A program made the translations under genes and the position numbers. From Paenibacillus harenae DSM 16969 (GTDB lineage: Bacteria; Bacillota; Bacilli; Paenibacillales; Paenibacillaceae): DNA of 64,000 nucleotides. The notes below the pieces were generated by a model. That model was given only the letters and a program-made list of their open reading frames with translations, was not told where the DNA came from and did not search any database. Positions 16,986 through 26,006 of the stretch are shown here, piece after piece. The stretch spans positions 495,070 through 559,069 of the forward strand of contig NZ_KE383844.1 in NCBI RefSeq assembly GCF_000422465.1, in the 5' to 3' direction. Position 1 is the stretch's first letter. The number at the start of each line of letters is the position of its first letter.

Positions 16986-17094
16986 ATGTGTCTAGTCTCC
17001 CCACACTTCCGAAACAGGGAAATCCCTCGTCCGAAACCGATGTTTTTCTTTGTCTGGGCCATCCGGTTCGAATACCGGCGCCCGTTATGGACAA

Positions 17095-17116
17095 GGGAGC
17101 TATGAATATAGCTCCC
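17095..17116. other. Hairpin between the binding-protein and LacI genes
   Basis: GGGAGCTAT (17095-17103) pairs with ATAGCTCCC (17108-17116) around a GAAT loop, 21 bp after the binding-protein stop. No T-run follows on the minus strand, so it is more likely an mRNA-stabilising or partial-termination hairpin than a full terminator. Confidence 0.6.
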
Positions 17117-17136
17117 CTGCGGCTTCTGCCTATCCG

Positions 17137-18699
17137 TTATTCGTTGCTGGACTCGAATTTCGCCAGCTGTGCTTCCACTTCTGCAATAACCTTGTCAATT
17201 CCGGCCGCTTGCAGTTGTTTTCTGTATTCGGCCACCGCTTCTTTTGGATCCTTGCTCGTCTTGCCGAGCATAAGCTGCATGCCCAGCTGCGAATTCACGT
17301 TAGAAATAGCGGCAATTTCCGTCGTCACATTTTTGGAATCAAAGCTGAATCCCATGTAAGGATCGTTGATGGAGAACTTGTCCCATTCCGCATATAAGGT
17401 ATTTCGAACCGGATTCTCCGAATCCATGAGCAAATTATATTTATCATTCCGCAAGGACCATGCCGCAAAACCGCCGCCGTCAACCTTATCGTCAAAGCCT
17501 TCCGGCGTTTTCTTAATGCCATCCTCGATGACGTACTGACGGCCTTCAATACCATACTGAATCAAATTGTAGTATTCCGGATCGGTCATGAACTTCTCGA
17601 TCGCCATCAGAGCGCGTTCCGGATTTTCGGAATTCGAGCTGATAACGGTGGAGTTCTCTACGCCCATTTTCCGTTTGATCTTCTTGTTCGCTTCAGCGAA
17701 GGTATAGAAATAAGGGTCGGCTTCCGGCTGCGCTTTCATATCCGTGCCATACTTGCCGATCCAGTCCTGCGCGTGAGTAAGGTAACCCGCCGAGTTAGCC
17801 GCTCTCATGTTCGTTCCGGCATCGACCTGCGAGGACAGGATGTCCTTCGGCCAGTAGCCTTTATCCGACCATTCCCGCATCTTAACGGCCCAATCTTCAA
17901 ACTCCCGGGTGAAGGCCGGGTGGAATACCTTTTTGTAATCCTCCGGACCTTTGGTCACGAGATTAAGCTCGGTTAAAGCGATGCCTGGCGCGTTAAGCCA
18001 CATATCCGTCGTGTCGACCAGCATTCTGTACATGTTAAAAGCGTCGTTGGCGTTGCCGTTGATCGGCGGATACGACTCATTGGCAAGCACATTGTCCATG
18101 TATTTCTCCATGTCTTCAATGGTGCCGATTTTCTCCATGCCGTACTTCTTCAGCAGGTCGGAGCGGTAGGCAAATCCGGCTGGCGTGTATTCACTGTACA
18201 GGGAAGGCACACCGTAGATCTTGCCGTTGAATTTCGAACCCGCCCACGTTTCCTCGGGAATGGCCGCCTTTAACGCAGGGGCAACCTTATCCAGCATGTC
18301 CGTAATATCGACGAGCGCATCCTGTCCAGCCAGCGAGAAGTAGGAAACCGCCGCACCCGGAGAACCGTGGGACATATCAAACTTCTCGCCGGAGGCGAAC
18401 AGCAGCGGATACTTGGTTGCGATATCCGGCCAGTCAATGTACTTAACCTCCAGCGTGGCGTTAATATCGCGTTTCAGCAATTTGTTGATCTCAGCCAGAA
18501 TGTCCTTGTTGGCGACGCCTTCCGCACCCCATAAATAATAAACCAGCTTAACTTCTTTGGAAATGTCTGCTCCGTTCGAGTTCGCAGACCCGGCCGGGGC
18601 TGTAGAAGCGGTGTTTTCCTCCTTTGACGAGCAGCCTGCCAATAGGCTGGTCAGCATGATCGCAGCCAGCGCGAACACCAATAAATTTTTACCTCTCAT
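17137..18699 (-). CDS. Sugar ABC transporter substrate-binding lipoprotein, LplA-like
   Basis: 520 residues with a lipoprotein signal: hydrophobic core then LLAGC with Cys23, and a Ser/Thr/Ala-rich linker to about residue 45. The size and the sequence pattern fit the large LplA/YtcQ subfamily of family-1 binding proteins, bigger than the usual 420-450 residues. Such proteins capture complex oligosaccharides such as uronate-, rhamno- or xylo-oligosaccharides outside the membrane and deliver them to the LplB/LplC-type permeases encoded just upstream. AAGGGAGG precedes the ATG. Third gene of the operon; the ATPase is not encoded here. Confidence 0.92.
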   Translation of the reverse strand: MRGKNLLVFALAAIMLTSLLAGCSSKEENTASTAPAGSANSNGADISKEVKLVYYLWGAEGVANKDILAEINKLLKRDINATLEVKYIDWPDIATKYPLLFASGEKFDMSHGSPGAAVSYFSLAGQDALVDITDMLDKVAPALKAAIPEETWAGSKFNGKIYGVPSLYSEYTPAGFAYRSDLLKKYGMEKIGTIEDMEKYMDNVLANESYPPINGNANDAFNMYRMLVDTTDMWLNAPGIALTELNLVTKGPEDYKKVFHPAFTREFEDWAVKMREWSDKGYWPKDILSSQVDAGTNMRAANSAGYLTHAQDWIGKYGTDMKAQPEADPYFYTFAEANKKIKRKMGVENSTVISSNSENPERALMAIEKFMTDPEYYNLIQYGIEGRQYVIEDGIKKTPEGFDDKVDGGGFAAWSLRNDKYNLLMDSENPVRNTLYAEWDKFSINDPYMGFSFDSKNVTTEIAAISNVNSQLGMQLMLGKTSKDPKEAVAEYRKQLQAAGIDKVIAEVEAQLAKFESSNE

Positions 18700-18778
18700 T
18701 TTTGTTGCCTCCCTTTTCTAGTTCCAAATCTTCTATAATAAACACTCCCCGAGCAGAACCAATTGCATGGGGCATTTA

Positions 18779-19675
18779 TTAACCTTTTACTGCGCCAATC
18801 GTAAGACCGGATACAAAGTAGCGCTGAGCGAAAGGATACAACAGAATGATCGGGCCCGTGGCCAATACGGCCGTAGCCATCTTAATGGATTGCGTCGGCA
18901 GCTCCGCCGTATCAATAACCACGCCCTGATTAATGAGCGCCTGGATATTCGTCTGGTTGATCATGCGCTGCAAGAAGTATTGCAGAGGAAATTTGTCGGG
19001 CGTCTGAATGTAAAGCATGCCGTTATACCATTCGTTCCAAAAACCGAGCGCCGCAAAAAGACCGACGGTAGCAAGCGACGGGATCGCCAGCGGAATGAAG
19101 ATTTGCCAGTAGATACGGAAATCGCCCGCGCCGTCGATCGTAGCCGACTCATATAAGGAATCGGGGATCGCTTTCATGAAATTCCGCATCAGGAAGATCG
19201 ACCATGCGCCGACTACGCCCGGCAAAATCATGGCGAACAAGCTGTCCTTCAGGTGCAAATATTTCACCATCAGGATATAGCTTGGAATTAAGCCCCCGGC
19301 AAACAACGTCGTAAAGTAGATCATAAAAGAGAAGAAATTACGGTATTTGAAATCCTTCCGGTTGAGCACGAAACCTGCCATCGACATCATGAACAAGCCC
19401 AATGACGTACCGACAACCGTAATAAAAATCGTTACGCCATAGGCTTTCGATAACGCGGCGGAGTTGTTGATCAGCATGCTATACGCCCTGGTCGACCATT
19501 CATTCGGAACCAGCTTGTACCCTTCGCGAATGATTTCCTGTTCATTCATCAAGGAGGACGAGATCATAAGGACAAAAGGAAACAGACAAGCCAAGGCGAA
19601 GCAGGCGATGCACAAATAGCTGACGACTTTGATGGAAATACTGCCCAGATCTTCTTTTTCTTTATTTTTTTTCAT
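18779..19675 (-). CDS. Sugar ABC transporter permease, LplC/YtcP-like
   Basis: 298 residues, six membrane helices, MalG-type inner membrane permease. The EAA-type loop that contacts the ATPase is present as YESATIDGAGDFRIYWQIF (about residue 190). It pairs with the LplB-like permease encoded 20 bp upstream to form the channel. The ribosome site GGAGG is clear. It starts directly after the first permease gene and is followed after 79 bp by the binding-protein gene. Confidence 0.93.
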   Translation of the reverse strand: MKKNKEKEDLGSISIKVVSYLCIACFALACLFPFVLMISSSLMNEQEIIREGYKLVPNEWSTRAYSMLINNSAALSKAYGVTIFITVVGTSLGLFMMSMAGFVLNRKDFKYRNFFSFMIYFTTLFAGGLIPSYILMVKYLHLKDSLFAMILPGVVGAWSIFLMRNFMKAIPDSLYESATIDGAGDFRIYWQIFIPLAIPSLATVGLFAALGFWNEWYNGMLYIQTPDKFPLQYFLQRMINQTNIQALINQGVVIDTAELPTQSIKMATAVLATGPIILLYPFAQRYFVSGLTIGAVKG

Positions 19676-19695
19676 TCTGATTTCCGCCTCCCCGT

Positions 19696-20640
19696 TTAAA
19701 ACAAAGCGCTGTCCGGCTCGATTTTACGAACGATCAGATTAACGACCAAGACAATTACCAATCCGAATAACGATTGATAGAAGCCGACTGCCGCGCCCAT
19801 GGAGAAGTTGAATTGTCCCACCAGGCTGCGGAAGACATACGTATCGATGATGTCCGTCTGCGGATAGAGCACCGAGTTTGTGCCGATCAGATTATAGAAC
19901 AGGTCGAACGAGCCTTTAAGAATGCCGCCGAGGCCAAACAGAAACAACAGAATAAAGGTCGGCTTCAGCATAGGCAAGGTCATGTAGCGGATACGCTGCC
20001 ATCTGCTGGCCCCATCCATGTAAGCGGCTTCATACAGATCGTGGCTTATGCCTGTTATCGTTGCCAGGTATACGATCATGCCATAACCGGTTGCGCTCCA
20101 TATTTTAAAAGCCACGATGATATACTTCCAAATACCGGGATCCGAATAAAATTCGTAGCGTTCCATACCGAACGAGGTAAACATCGTATTCATAAAGCCG
20201 GAATTAAAATTGAACATATTGTAGGCAAACACGCCGACAATAACCATGGAAATGAAATGCGGCAGCAGCAGCACCGATTGCGAGATCTTCTTGAACCATT
20301 TGCCCGAAATTTCGGAAAGCATGATGGCAAACACGATTTGAATGATGTTCCCCAGAGCCAGGAAAGCAAAATTGTAAAGCAGCGTATTTTTGGTTATGTT
20401 CCAAAGATCGCCCGTTTTAATAAGAAATTCGAAATTTTCCAAACCAAGAAATTTGCTTCCAAAAATGCCTTTGCTAATGTTGAAATCAACAAACGCGACG
20501 TATGCCCCCGGCATGACAAGATAGTGAAAGATAATAAAGTATAAGATGACGGGCGAAAGCATTAGAAACAGAATCTTGTTCTTCATTAACTCCCGCAGCA
20601 TATTTCCGCCATGAACCTTAAGTCTTGTTATGACATACAT
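19696..20640 (-). CDS. Sugar ABC transporter permease, LplB/YteP-like
   Basis: 314 residues, six membrane helices, MalF-type permease; first gene of the operon. The EAA loop reads YEAAYMDGASRWQRIRYMTL. The start at 20640 follows GGGAG at 9 nt; an internal ATG 13 codons later is an alternative but has a weaker site. It is transcribed from the promoter at 20894-20922 and controlled by the CGAAACGTTTC operators. Confidence 0.92.
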   Translation of the reverse strand: MYVITRLKVHGGNMLRELMKNKILFLMLSPVILYFIIFHYLVMPGAYVAFVDFNISKGIFGSKFLGLENFEFLIKTGDLWNITKNTLLYNFAFLALGNIIQIVFAIMLSEISGKWFKKISQSVLLLPHFISMVIVGVFAYNMFNFNSGFMNTMFTSFGMERYEFYSDPGIWKYIIVAFKIWSATGYGMIVYLATITGISHDLYEAAYMDGASRWQRIRYMTLPMLKPTFILLFLFGLGGILKGSFDLFYNLIGTNSVLYPQTDIIDTYVFRSLVGQFNFSMGAAVGFYQSLFGLVIVLVVNLIVRKIEPDSALF

Positions 20641-20755
20641 TCAGCCCAACTCCCGTAATGGTTCTTCTTATAGAAAGCCTTTCCGTTAAACGCGCTCTCA
20701 TTTCTTCTAAAACATAACCTCCCCACAGTGATGAGATAAAGGTTGCCTGCATTTG

Positions 20756-20767
20756 CGAAACGTTTCG
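20756..20767. promoter_or_regulatory. LacI-type operator O1
   Basis: CGAAACGTTTCG, a perfect 12-bp palindrome in the leader between promoter and first permease gene. Confidence 0.75.
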
Positions 20768-20871
20768 ATTTTTAATTGCACAAGATGATCAATTTTCACG
20801 GCAACAACGGATTAGAACAATATCCGCCGCCAAAACAAGGTGTAAGCACTTTCAATTCCAAGATTGTATAT

Positions 20872-20882
20872 CGAAACGTTTC
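20872..20882. promoter_or_regulatory. LacI-type operator O2 at the transcription start
   Basis: CGAAACGTTTC lies just downstream of the -10 at 20894-20899, covering about +4 to +14 of the LplBCA-like operon. Confidence 0.75.
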
Positions 20883-20893
20883 TCTTAAATCGA

Positions 20894-20922
20894 ATATTAC
20901 TACAGGGTCTCCTTGAAATCAA
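20894..20922 (-). promoter_or_regulatory. Sigma-A promoter of the LplBCA-like operon
   Basis: TTGATT (20917-20922) and TAATAT (20894-20899) on the minus strand with 17 bp between them. Operator O2 follows immediately. Confidence 0.65.
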
Positions 20923-21058
20923 TCCTTTTTTTATAAAAATGTATCCGTTTCCAATCAGCGTCTATTCGCAGGCCTAGTTACCCGGCTTCGCTCATTCGTC
21001 GTTCGCAGAGCCGCATATGGGGTAATCTCTTCTATCCATTATCCGCAATAAGCGCAGA

Positions 21059-21080
21059 AAACTCGAAACGTTTCGAGTTT
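21059..21080. promoter_or_regulatory. LacI-type operator O3, 22-bp perfect palindrome
   Basis: The core ACTCGAAACGTTTCGAGT extends by two A and two T at the ends to 22 bp of perfect dyad symmetry, the strongest of three such sites. It lies about 170 bp upstream of the operon promoter, so looping between O3 and O1/O2 is plausible. The rest of 20641-21132 has no gene. Confidence 0.7.
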
Positions 21081-21132
21081 ATCAGTCGACCGATTCACCG
21101 ATCTGCACCGTGCGCTGGGAATCGTTCAATCG

Positions 21133-22077
21133 TCAACCGTTTACGGCTTCATTCTTTTTCGCTGCGTCGCTGCCCTTCTGCAGCCTGTCCCGCTGCACGA
21201 GATACATGGCCAACAATACACCGATTCCGCCAAGCACTTGATAGACCGTAATCGATTCTTTAAGCAAATAATAGCCCGACACCGCAGCCGTAATCGGAAG
21301 GATGTAGCCATAGAAGGACGACTTGAACGGTCCCAGCTTGGCGAGACTCCAATTATGCAGCGTAAATCCGAGCATCGTCGCCAGCAAAGCCGTATATACC
21401 AAGCTCATCCAACCCGTTGCCGAAATGGAGGCATAAAAGGCGAAGTCCCCTTTCCAGAGAACGTACGGCAGCAGGACAACGGCTCCGGCGGTCATCTCCC
21501 ATGTGATCAACAGCATCAACGGGTAGCGCGAAGTTAGCCTGCTCATGAGAATCAGATACACGGCGCCAAATAAACTTCTGAGCAGCAGCAGCAGATCGCC
21601 CTGCAGCGTATCCATTCCAAAATGCAGCCCCTGCTCGCCTCCGGCAACGATCACAATTACACTGGCAAAGGCAAGCGGCAAACCGATCAGAATCCGGGGG
21701 GTTATTCGAATCTCTCTAAGCGCAAGGGCGATAATGACGGTTAACACAGGCATAAAACCCCGGCCTAATACAGCGCCGTTAGCCGCATTTGAGAACTGCA
21801 GCGCGTAAGACAGCATAACCTCCATGCCTACCGCGGAGAGGATGCCGAGGAACAGAATAAGACCCAAATCTCTCTTTTCCATCCGGAGGCTCATTCCTCT
21901 TCGGCGGGAATACATATAGGTCATGCACCAAAGCATCGGGATGATACACACATATCGAAGCCCGTTGAACATGACGGGGTCCCACTCTTGGCCGCCGATT
22001 TTCATAGAGCTTATATTAATTCCCCACAGCAGGTAAACAGCCAGGAAGCCTAAATGGGGAAGCAAGTTTTTGTTCAT
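21133..22077 (-). CDS. EamA-family transporter (drug/metabolite superfamily)
   Basis: 314 residues, ten predicted membrane helices in two EamA repeats. The start MNKNLLPHLGFLAVYLLWGI and YAALQFSNAANGAVL-type motifs, here YALQFSNAANGAVLGRGFMP, are typical of RhaT/YdcZ-like exporters. Its substrate is unknown; members export amino acids or other metabolites. I chose ATG 22077 (AAGGTGG 11 nt upstream) over a GTG five codons earlier that lies within the ribosome site. Confidence 0.9.
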   Translation of the reverse strand: MNKNLLPHLGFLAVYLLWGINISSMKIGGQEWDPVMFNGLRYVCIIPMLWCMTYMYSRRRGMSLRMEKRDLGLILFLGILSAVGMEVMLSYALQFSNAANGAVLGRGFMPVLTVIIALALREIRITPRILIGLPLAFASVIVIVAGGEQGLHFGMDTLQGDLLLLLRSLFGAVYLILMSRLTSRYPLMLLITWEMTAGAVVLLPYVLWKGDFAFYASISATGWMSLVYTALLATMLGFTLHNWSLAKLGPFKSSFYGYILPITAAVSGYYLLKESITVYQVLGGIGVLLAMYLVQRDRLQKGSDAAKKNEAVNG

Positions 22078-22166
22078 GATCGGGTAATCCACCTTTCACG
22101 GCTTTGTAAACTTTTGACACCGCCTCCTATTCTACTTCTAATGCCTCTGTAAGTCATCCCCAAAAA

Positions 22167-22206
22167 GAATGAAGCCGCCAGAGAGGTCCTCCCGGTAGCT
22201 TCATTC
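22167..22206 (-). terminator. Second terminator-like hairpin downstream of the Uma2 gene
   Basis: GAATGAAGC pairs with GCTTCATTC over a 22-nt loop, with TTTTTGGGG following on the minus strand. Weaker than the hairpin at 22257-22289. Confidence 0.5.
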
Positions 22207-22256
22207 ATGAACGAAGGCTGGGCTTCGTATCGCCAAGGCGCTTGGATTTCGGGGAC

Positions 22257-22289
22257 AAAAAAAACCGGTCGAGACTGCCATCTCGCCGG
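22257..22289 (-). terminator. Terminator of the Uma2 gene
   Basis: On the minus strand CCGGCGAGA pairs with TCTCGACCGG and eight T follow. It begins 14 bp after the stop codon. Confidence 0.92.
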
Positions 22290-22302
22290 ATTATTATTTT
22301 TG

Positions 22303-22869
22303 TTATTCCAGACTGAATAGCCTGTTCATGGGCACTTGCAAATCTTTGAATACGATCGATTGAATCGTTTCCTGCTCCGTATACAAATGACGAACCTGGT
22401 AACTGCCATCCTGCAGCGCATACACATGAACCGTTCGATTGCCAGGATCGGCAATCCAATATTCCTGCACCCCATACTTCTGATATAAGTTGAACTTCTC
22501 ATTAAAGTCCTTCAATGCGGTGGATGGCGACAGCACTTCAATGATTATGATCGGCACACCATGACAGCCATTCTTAGAAATTTGCTCCTTCGAGCAAACG
22601 ACCGAAAGATCGGGCTGCATGACGTGATCAGGTGACTGATAATCATCACTCTCGCTGAAGAACACATCAAATGGAGCAACGAACACATAGCAGCTCCGAT
22701 TCTGAAAGAATGTCCGCAGAGCGAAATGAAGCTCACCAACAATAAATTGATGCAACGAGGTAGGAGCCGGCGACATATTATAGGCTTTGCCGTTAATTAA
22801 CTCCCACGTTCCATCCCAGGTCAACCAATCTTGAAAGGTATGAATTTTCTTATCATCCGGATTTGACAC
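22303..22869 (-). CDS. Uma2-family protein (DUF820, PD-(D/E)xK nuclease fold)
   Basis: 188 residues from a GTG start with AGGAGGT 8 nt upstream. The family core is present: QPDLSVV (Asp of the nuclease site), IIIIEVLSPSTALKDF (Glu), the downstream Lys in NEKFNLYQKYGVQEYW, then IADP. Uma2 proteins are restriction-endonuclease-like, common in multiple copies in cyanobacteria and Paenibacillaceae, with no established biological role. It is a single-gene unit with its own terminator. A catalytic arrangement appears intact. Confidence 0.9.
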   Translation of the reverse strand: MSNPDDKKIHTFQDWLTWDGTWELINGKAYNMSPAPTSLHQFIVGELHFALRTFFQNRSCYVFVAPFDVFFSESDDYQSPDHVMQPDLSVVCSKEQISKNGCHGVPIIIIEVLSPSTALKDFNEKFNLYQKYGVQEYWIADPGNRTVHVYALQDGSYQVRHLYTEQETIQSIVFKDLQVPMNRLFSLE

Positions 22870-23066
22870 GATGTTCGACCTCCTTCTGATTTTACGTATC
22901 ATATTTATCTAATTGTAACATGATCAAGATAATCGTTGCTATTTTCACTCATTCATTACCATCAGTATTACCCGATTATTTACAAGTGTTTCACCCCTAA
23001 CCTCTCATAGGGGATCCAACAAAGATAAGGCAAAAAAATCTTAATATGTGCTCGATATCGTGCATT

Positions 23067-23082
23067 CGGTCATGCATGACCG
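23067..23082. promoter_or_regulatory. 16-bp palindrome upstream of the APH-like gene
   Basis: CGGTCATGCATGACCG is a perfect palindrome about 75 bp before the start codon. It may be an operator. I see no dedicated regulator gene beside it. Confidence 0.4.
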
Positions 23083-23156
23083 TCGCCCCTTGCCTCAAAG
23101 ACCGCTACATGTCATGATCACGATACAGCCCATTATTTTCAGGAGGTCTTATACAT

Positions 23157-24101
23157 ATGGACCAATTCATTGCCGCATTGAAAGAGCATTATGACTTGGA
23201 GATTACAAGCCTTTCACAACAGCAAGGCGGCTGGTCCGCTTTCGCCTATAAGGCGCTTACCCGCAATCAGGCTTATTTCTTAAAGGTTTACGACAAAAGC
23301 AGAGCCTCTACTCCAAAATGGACAACCCTCATTGATGACTACGCGCCGGTCCTGGTTTGGCTTCAACAGCACAGCGGTTTGAAAGGCAAAATTCCTGTAC
23401 CGCTTCTCACAAAGGAAGGCCGTTATACATGTGAAAATGAAGACGGGATCCTTCTGCTCTATGAATATATCGACGGAGAGACGATCGCGGAACGGGAGTT
23501 AACGAAGGAACAGGTATCGCAATTGGCGGAAATCATATCCGAGCTTCATTCGTATGACGATAATCTCCCAATGAAGACGGGTGCTTTAAAAGAAAGCTTT
23601 GACGTTTCATTTTTGCAGCAGCTGAGCATGATGTTGAATAACGAGTCTAACCCTATGCCGAGCGATGTCGGAGAAATGCTGGAGCCTCATAGGAAACGAT
23701 TAAACAGTCTGATCGTTGCCGTAGAACAGCTGTCAGCTGCTCTGAAGAACAGTCCATCCCGCTTCGTACTGTGCCATACCGATATTCACAACTGGAACCT
23801 GATGCAATCCGGACAGACGCTTCTGTTGATTGACTGGGAAGGATTGAAACTGGCGCCCGTCGAGGCGGATTTGATGTTCCTGACCGACAAACCTTATTAT
23901 GACGATTTCTTAAGTATTTACCGTGAACGTCATCCGAATTTCACGATCAATCCCGATGCCTTGCGGTTCTACCAGGGCAGGCGTAAATTGGAGGATATCG
24001 GAGAATGGCTGGAACAGCTCTTGTTCGATAAGCAGGATGCGAAGGAAAGAGCGGCCACCCTGAGCGGCTTAACGAGGGACTTGCAGAGCTTATCGCAATG
24101 A
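23157..24101 (+). CDS. APH-fold small-molecule kinase (spectinomycin phosphotransferase-like)
   Basis: 314 residues with the aminoglycoside phosphotransferase fold. The N-lobe has FLKVYDK (ATP-binding Lys), the hinge LLYEYIDGE, the Brenner catalytic loop CHTDIHNWNLM (HxDxxxxN), and the metal-binding Asp in LLIDWEG. The length and N-terminal region resemble APH(9)-like proteins. Relatives include antibiotic kinases as well as choline or homoserine kinases, so resistance cannot be assumed. AGGAGG precedes the ATG. It is followed by two SRPBCC genes in the same direction. Confidence 0.88.
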   Translation: MDQFIAALKEHYDLEITSLSQQQGGWSAFAYKALTRNQAYFLKVYDKSRASTPKWTTLIDDYAPVLVWLQQHSGLKGKIPVPLLTKEGRYTCENEDGILLLYEYIDGETIAERELTKEQVSQLAEIISELHSYDDNLPMKTGALKESFDVSFLQQLSMMLNNESNPMPSDVGEMLEPHRKRLNSLIVAVEQLSAALKNSPSRFVLCHTDIHNWNLMQSGQTLLLIDWEGLKLAPVEADLMFLTDKPYYDDFLSIYRERHPNFTINPDALRFYQGRRKLEDIGEWLEQLLFDKQDAKERAATLSGLTRDLQSLSQ

Positions 24102-24163
24102 GGTTATGTCAGAAGTTATAATGGAATGAGCAATTAGTTGGCTATTAAAGGAGGCTTACGATC

Positions 24164-24655
24164 ATGTTAGCAGAAATAGAAAAAGTCGAGGCCGGATATA
24201 TCGCTCGTTACGAGCGGCATTTCAAGCATACCGCCGAACAGGTATGGGCAATGCTGACCGAAAATGACAGGCTTGCGGAATGGTTTCCCGAGCTTCGGGT
24301 AAGAGACCTTCGCACAGGCGGCATCATTGCCTTTGACATGCAGGACGGTACGTTCGAGGAAATGGAAATCGTTGATCTGACGCCTTATTCCGCACTGGAG
24401 TACACTTGGGGCGAGGACCGTGTCCGCTTCGAGCTCTACCCGGAGGCGCAGCAATGCCGGCTGGTTTTCATTGAGAAGATTAGCACAATAACGGATCAAA
24501 CACCGAAGGATCTTGCGGGCTGGCATGTCTGCCTGATCGTCATTGAAGTCTTGCTTGACGGCAGGAAGCTGGAGGACCGTATGACAGAGTGGAAAGTATG
24601 GTATGAGCAGTATAAAACGCTGCTGAACAGCGTGGAAGGAAAACGCGAACAATGA
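24164..24655 (+). CDS. SRPBCC (START/AHSA1-like) domain protein
   Basis: 163 residues of one SRPBCC lipid- or ligand-binding fold: YERHFKHTAEQVWAMLTEND at the N-terminus, then LAEWFPE, and the long C-terminal helix ending in WKVWYEQYKTLL. Such small proteins bind hydrophobic ligands or act as chaperone co-activators; the role here is unknown. AAAGGAGG precedes the start. It precedes a second SRPBCC gene by 13 bp, probably one operon. Confidence 0.85.
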   Translation: MLAEIEKVEAGYIARYERHFKHTAEQVWAMLTENDRLAEWFPELRVRDLRTGGIIAFDMQDGTFEEMEIVDLTPYSALEYTWGEDRVRFELYPEAQQCRLVFIEKISTITDQTPKDLAGWHVCLIVIEVLLDGRKLEDRMTEWKVWYEQYKTLLNSVEGKREQ

Positions 24656-24668
24656 AAGGGGAATCCGG

Positions 24669-25136
24669 ATGGAAACCTTGAACCAAGCACCGGTCGTGAA
24701 AGCAGAAATGCTTATCAGGAAACCGGCCGCACAGGTATTTGAAGCTTTTGCCGATCCGGCGGTCACGACTAAATTCTGGTTCACCAAGAGCAGCGGGAAG
24801 CTGGAAGTAGGAAAGAAGATCCGGTGGGAATGGGAAATGTACGGCGTATCCGATGAATTAATCGTCACAGCTTTGGAGCCTAACAAGCGGATTCGAATCG
24901 AATGGTCGGACGGCACCGTGACCGAGTGGATTTTTACACCCAGGACGGAGAACGAAACCTTCGTCACGATTATAAACTCAGGATTCTCCGGAGATACGGA
25001 CGCGATCGTCAGCCAAGCCATTGACTCCATGGGAGGATACACGATCGTACTCTGCGGGCTAAAGGCGCTGCTGGAGCATAACATCAGGTTGAATCTTGTG
25101 GCGGACAAGGCTCCCGATGCTCACGTACAGAAATGA
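24669..25136 (+). CDS. SRPBCC (AHSA1-like) domain protein, second copy
   Basis: 155 residues. EMLIRKPAAQVFEAFADP, then TTKFWFTKSSG, and a C-terminal helix after GGYTIVLCGLKALLEHN are standard for AHSA1-like SRPBCC proteins. It is distinct in sequence from its neighbour, so this is not a recent duplication. AAAGGGG precedes the start. A strong terminator follows. Confidence 0.88.
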   Translation: METLNQAPVVKAEMLIRKPAAQVFEAFADPAVTTKFWFTKSSGKLEVGKKIRWEWEMYGVSDELIVTALEPNKRIRIEWSDGTVTEWIFTPRTENETFVTIINSGFSGDTDAIVSQAIDSMGGYTIVLCGLKALLEHNIRLNLVADKAPDAHVQK

Positions 25137-25165
25137 TCGGCTGCGTCTTCGCCCAGCCTAACCCA

Positions 25166-25204
25166 AAGGTCGAGTAAGGGAGAAACTCCCTTACCCGGCC
25201 TTTT
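25166..25204 (+). terminator. Terminator after the SRPBCC pair
   Basis: AAGGTCGAGTAAGGGAG (25166-25182) pairs with CTCCCTTACCCGGCCTT (25186-25202) around AAA, followed by a T-run. It can also serve the convergent GbsR-like gene. Confidence 0.88.
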
Positions 25205-25237
25205 CTACGCTATTTTCTCTTACACTCTAGCAAATGT

Positions 25238-25822
25238 TTAATCCGCGTCTCTTCGTCCCTCTTCCGCCGAATCCCGCCTCGCTTTGAAGTAAGCCCCGTT
25301 CTGCAAATCCGCAACGAAATCCTGCAGCCACTCATAATAGCCGACCGCATGCTTGAGCTTATGCAGATCCTCCAGGCACAGCTTGCGCTCCTCCTCCGAC
25401 GTTTCGAGCTTCAATATCATCTCCGATAATGGCGGGATGACGGCATCGATCGCCTCGCGCATCACATCGATCTCCCGCTGCAGCTTTGTCGTGAAGAAAG
25501 ACTGGAAGGCTTTGAAGAAATCGGTCTCCGCTACGTAAAGATCCTTCCGCTCCTCCTTCTCCTTCAGCTTGGTCACCATTTTGGATTCAACGAGCGAACG
25601 GACCGCATAGCTCATATTGCTCTTGCTCATGCCCATGCTTGATTTCATTTCTTCCAGCGTCAGCGGTTTATCCTCGAAAAACATAATGCCGTAAAGCTGG
25701 CCGAAGGAATAGTTAACGCCGTAAAGGTCCATGGTCTGCGCAATCGCGTCGATCACTCTCGCCCTAAGCTCCTCGCGAGGTGACGAAGGGTCCTGCATTT
25801 TGCCTAACGTCTTTTTTTTCAC
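25238..25822 (-). CDS. GbsR/MarR-family transcriptional regulator
   Basis: 194 residues from a GTG start with GGGGAG upstream. The winged HTH is at about residues 30-95: YSFGQLYGIMFFEDKPLTL, then EEMKSSMGMSKSNMSYAVR, followed by a helical dimerisation region. This matches the GbsR group of MarR-like repressors, whose best known members (GbsR, OpcR, OpuAR) control choline and glycine betaine uptake and conversion and sense choline. It is divergent from the Ugp-like operon across 184 bp and is its likely regulator. The ligand here is unproven. Confidence 0.87.
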   Translation of the reverse strand: MKKKTLGKMQDPSSPREELRARVIDAIAQTMDLYGVNYSFGQLYGIMFFEDKPLTLEEMKSSMGMSKSNMSYAVRSLVESKMVTKLKEKEERKDLYVAETDFFKAFQSFFTTKLQREIDVMREAIDAVIPPLSEMILKLETSEEERKLCLEDLHKLKHAVGYYEWLQDFVADLQNGAYFKARRDSAEEGRRDAD

Positions 25823-26006
25823 CTTTTTACTCCCCTTCTCTTATGATCGGCTTTACATAATATTCATCTGGTTTTTACAGAGAATTGACCCTTCCATCCC
25901 GGTATGAACGTACAATAATTTTTGAACGATGAATCATAATCATGCAATAACAGGATGTATTATATCAAATATTCAATAATATTCGTACGGTTATAAAGGA
26001 GGAAAA

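Noticed and set aside
24167..25108. 313-codon minus-strand open frame
   Set aside because: Antisense to both SRPBCC genes; crossing two genes argues against it.
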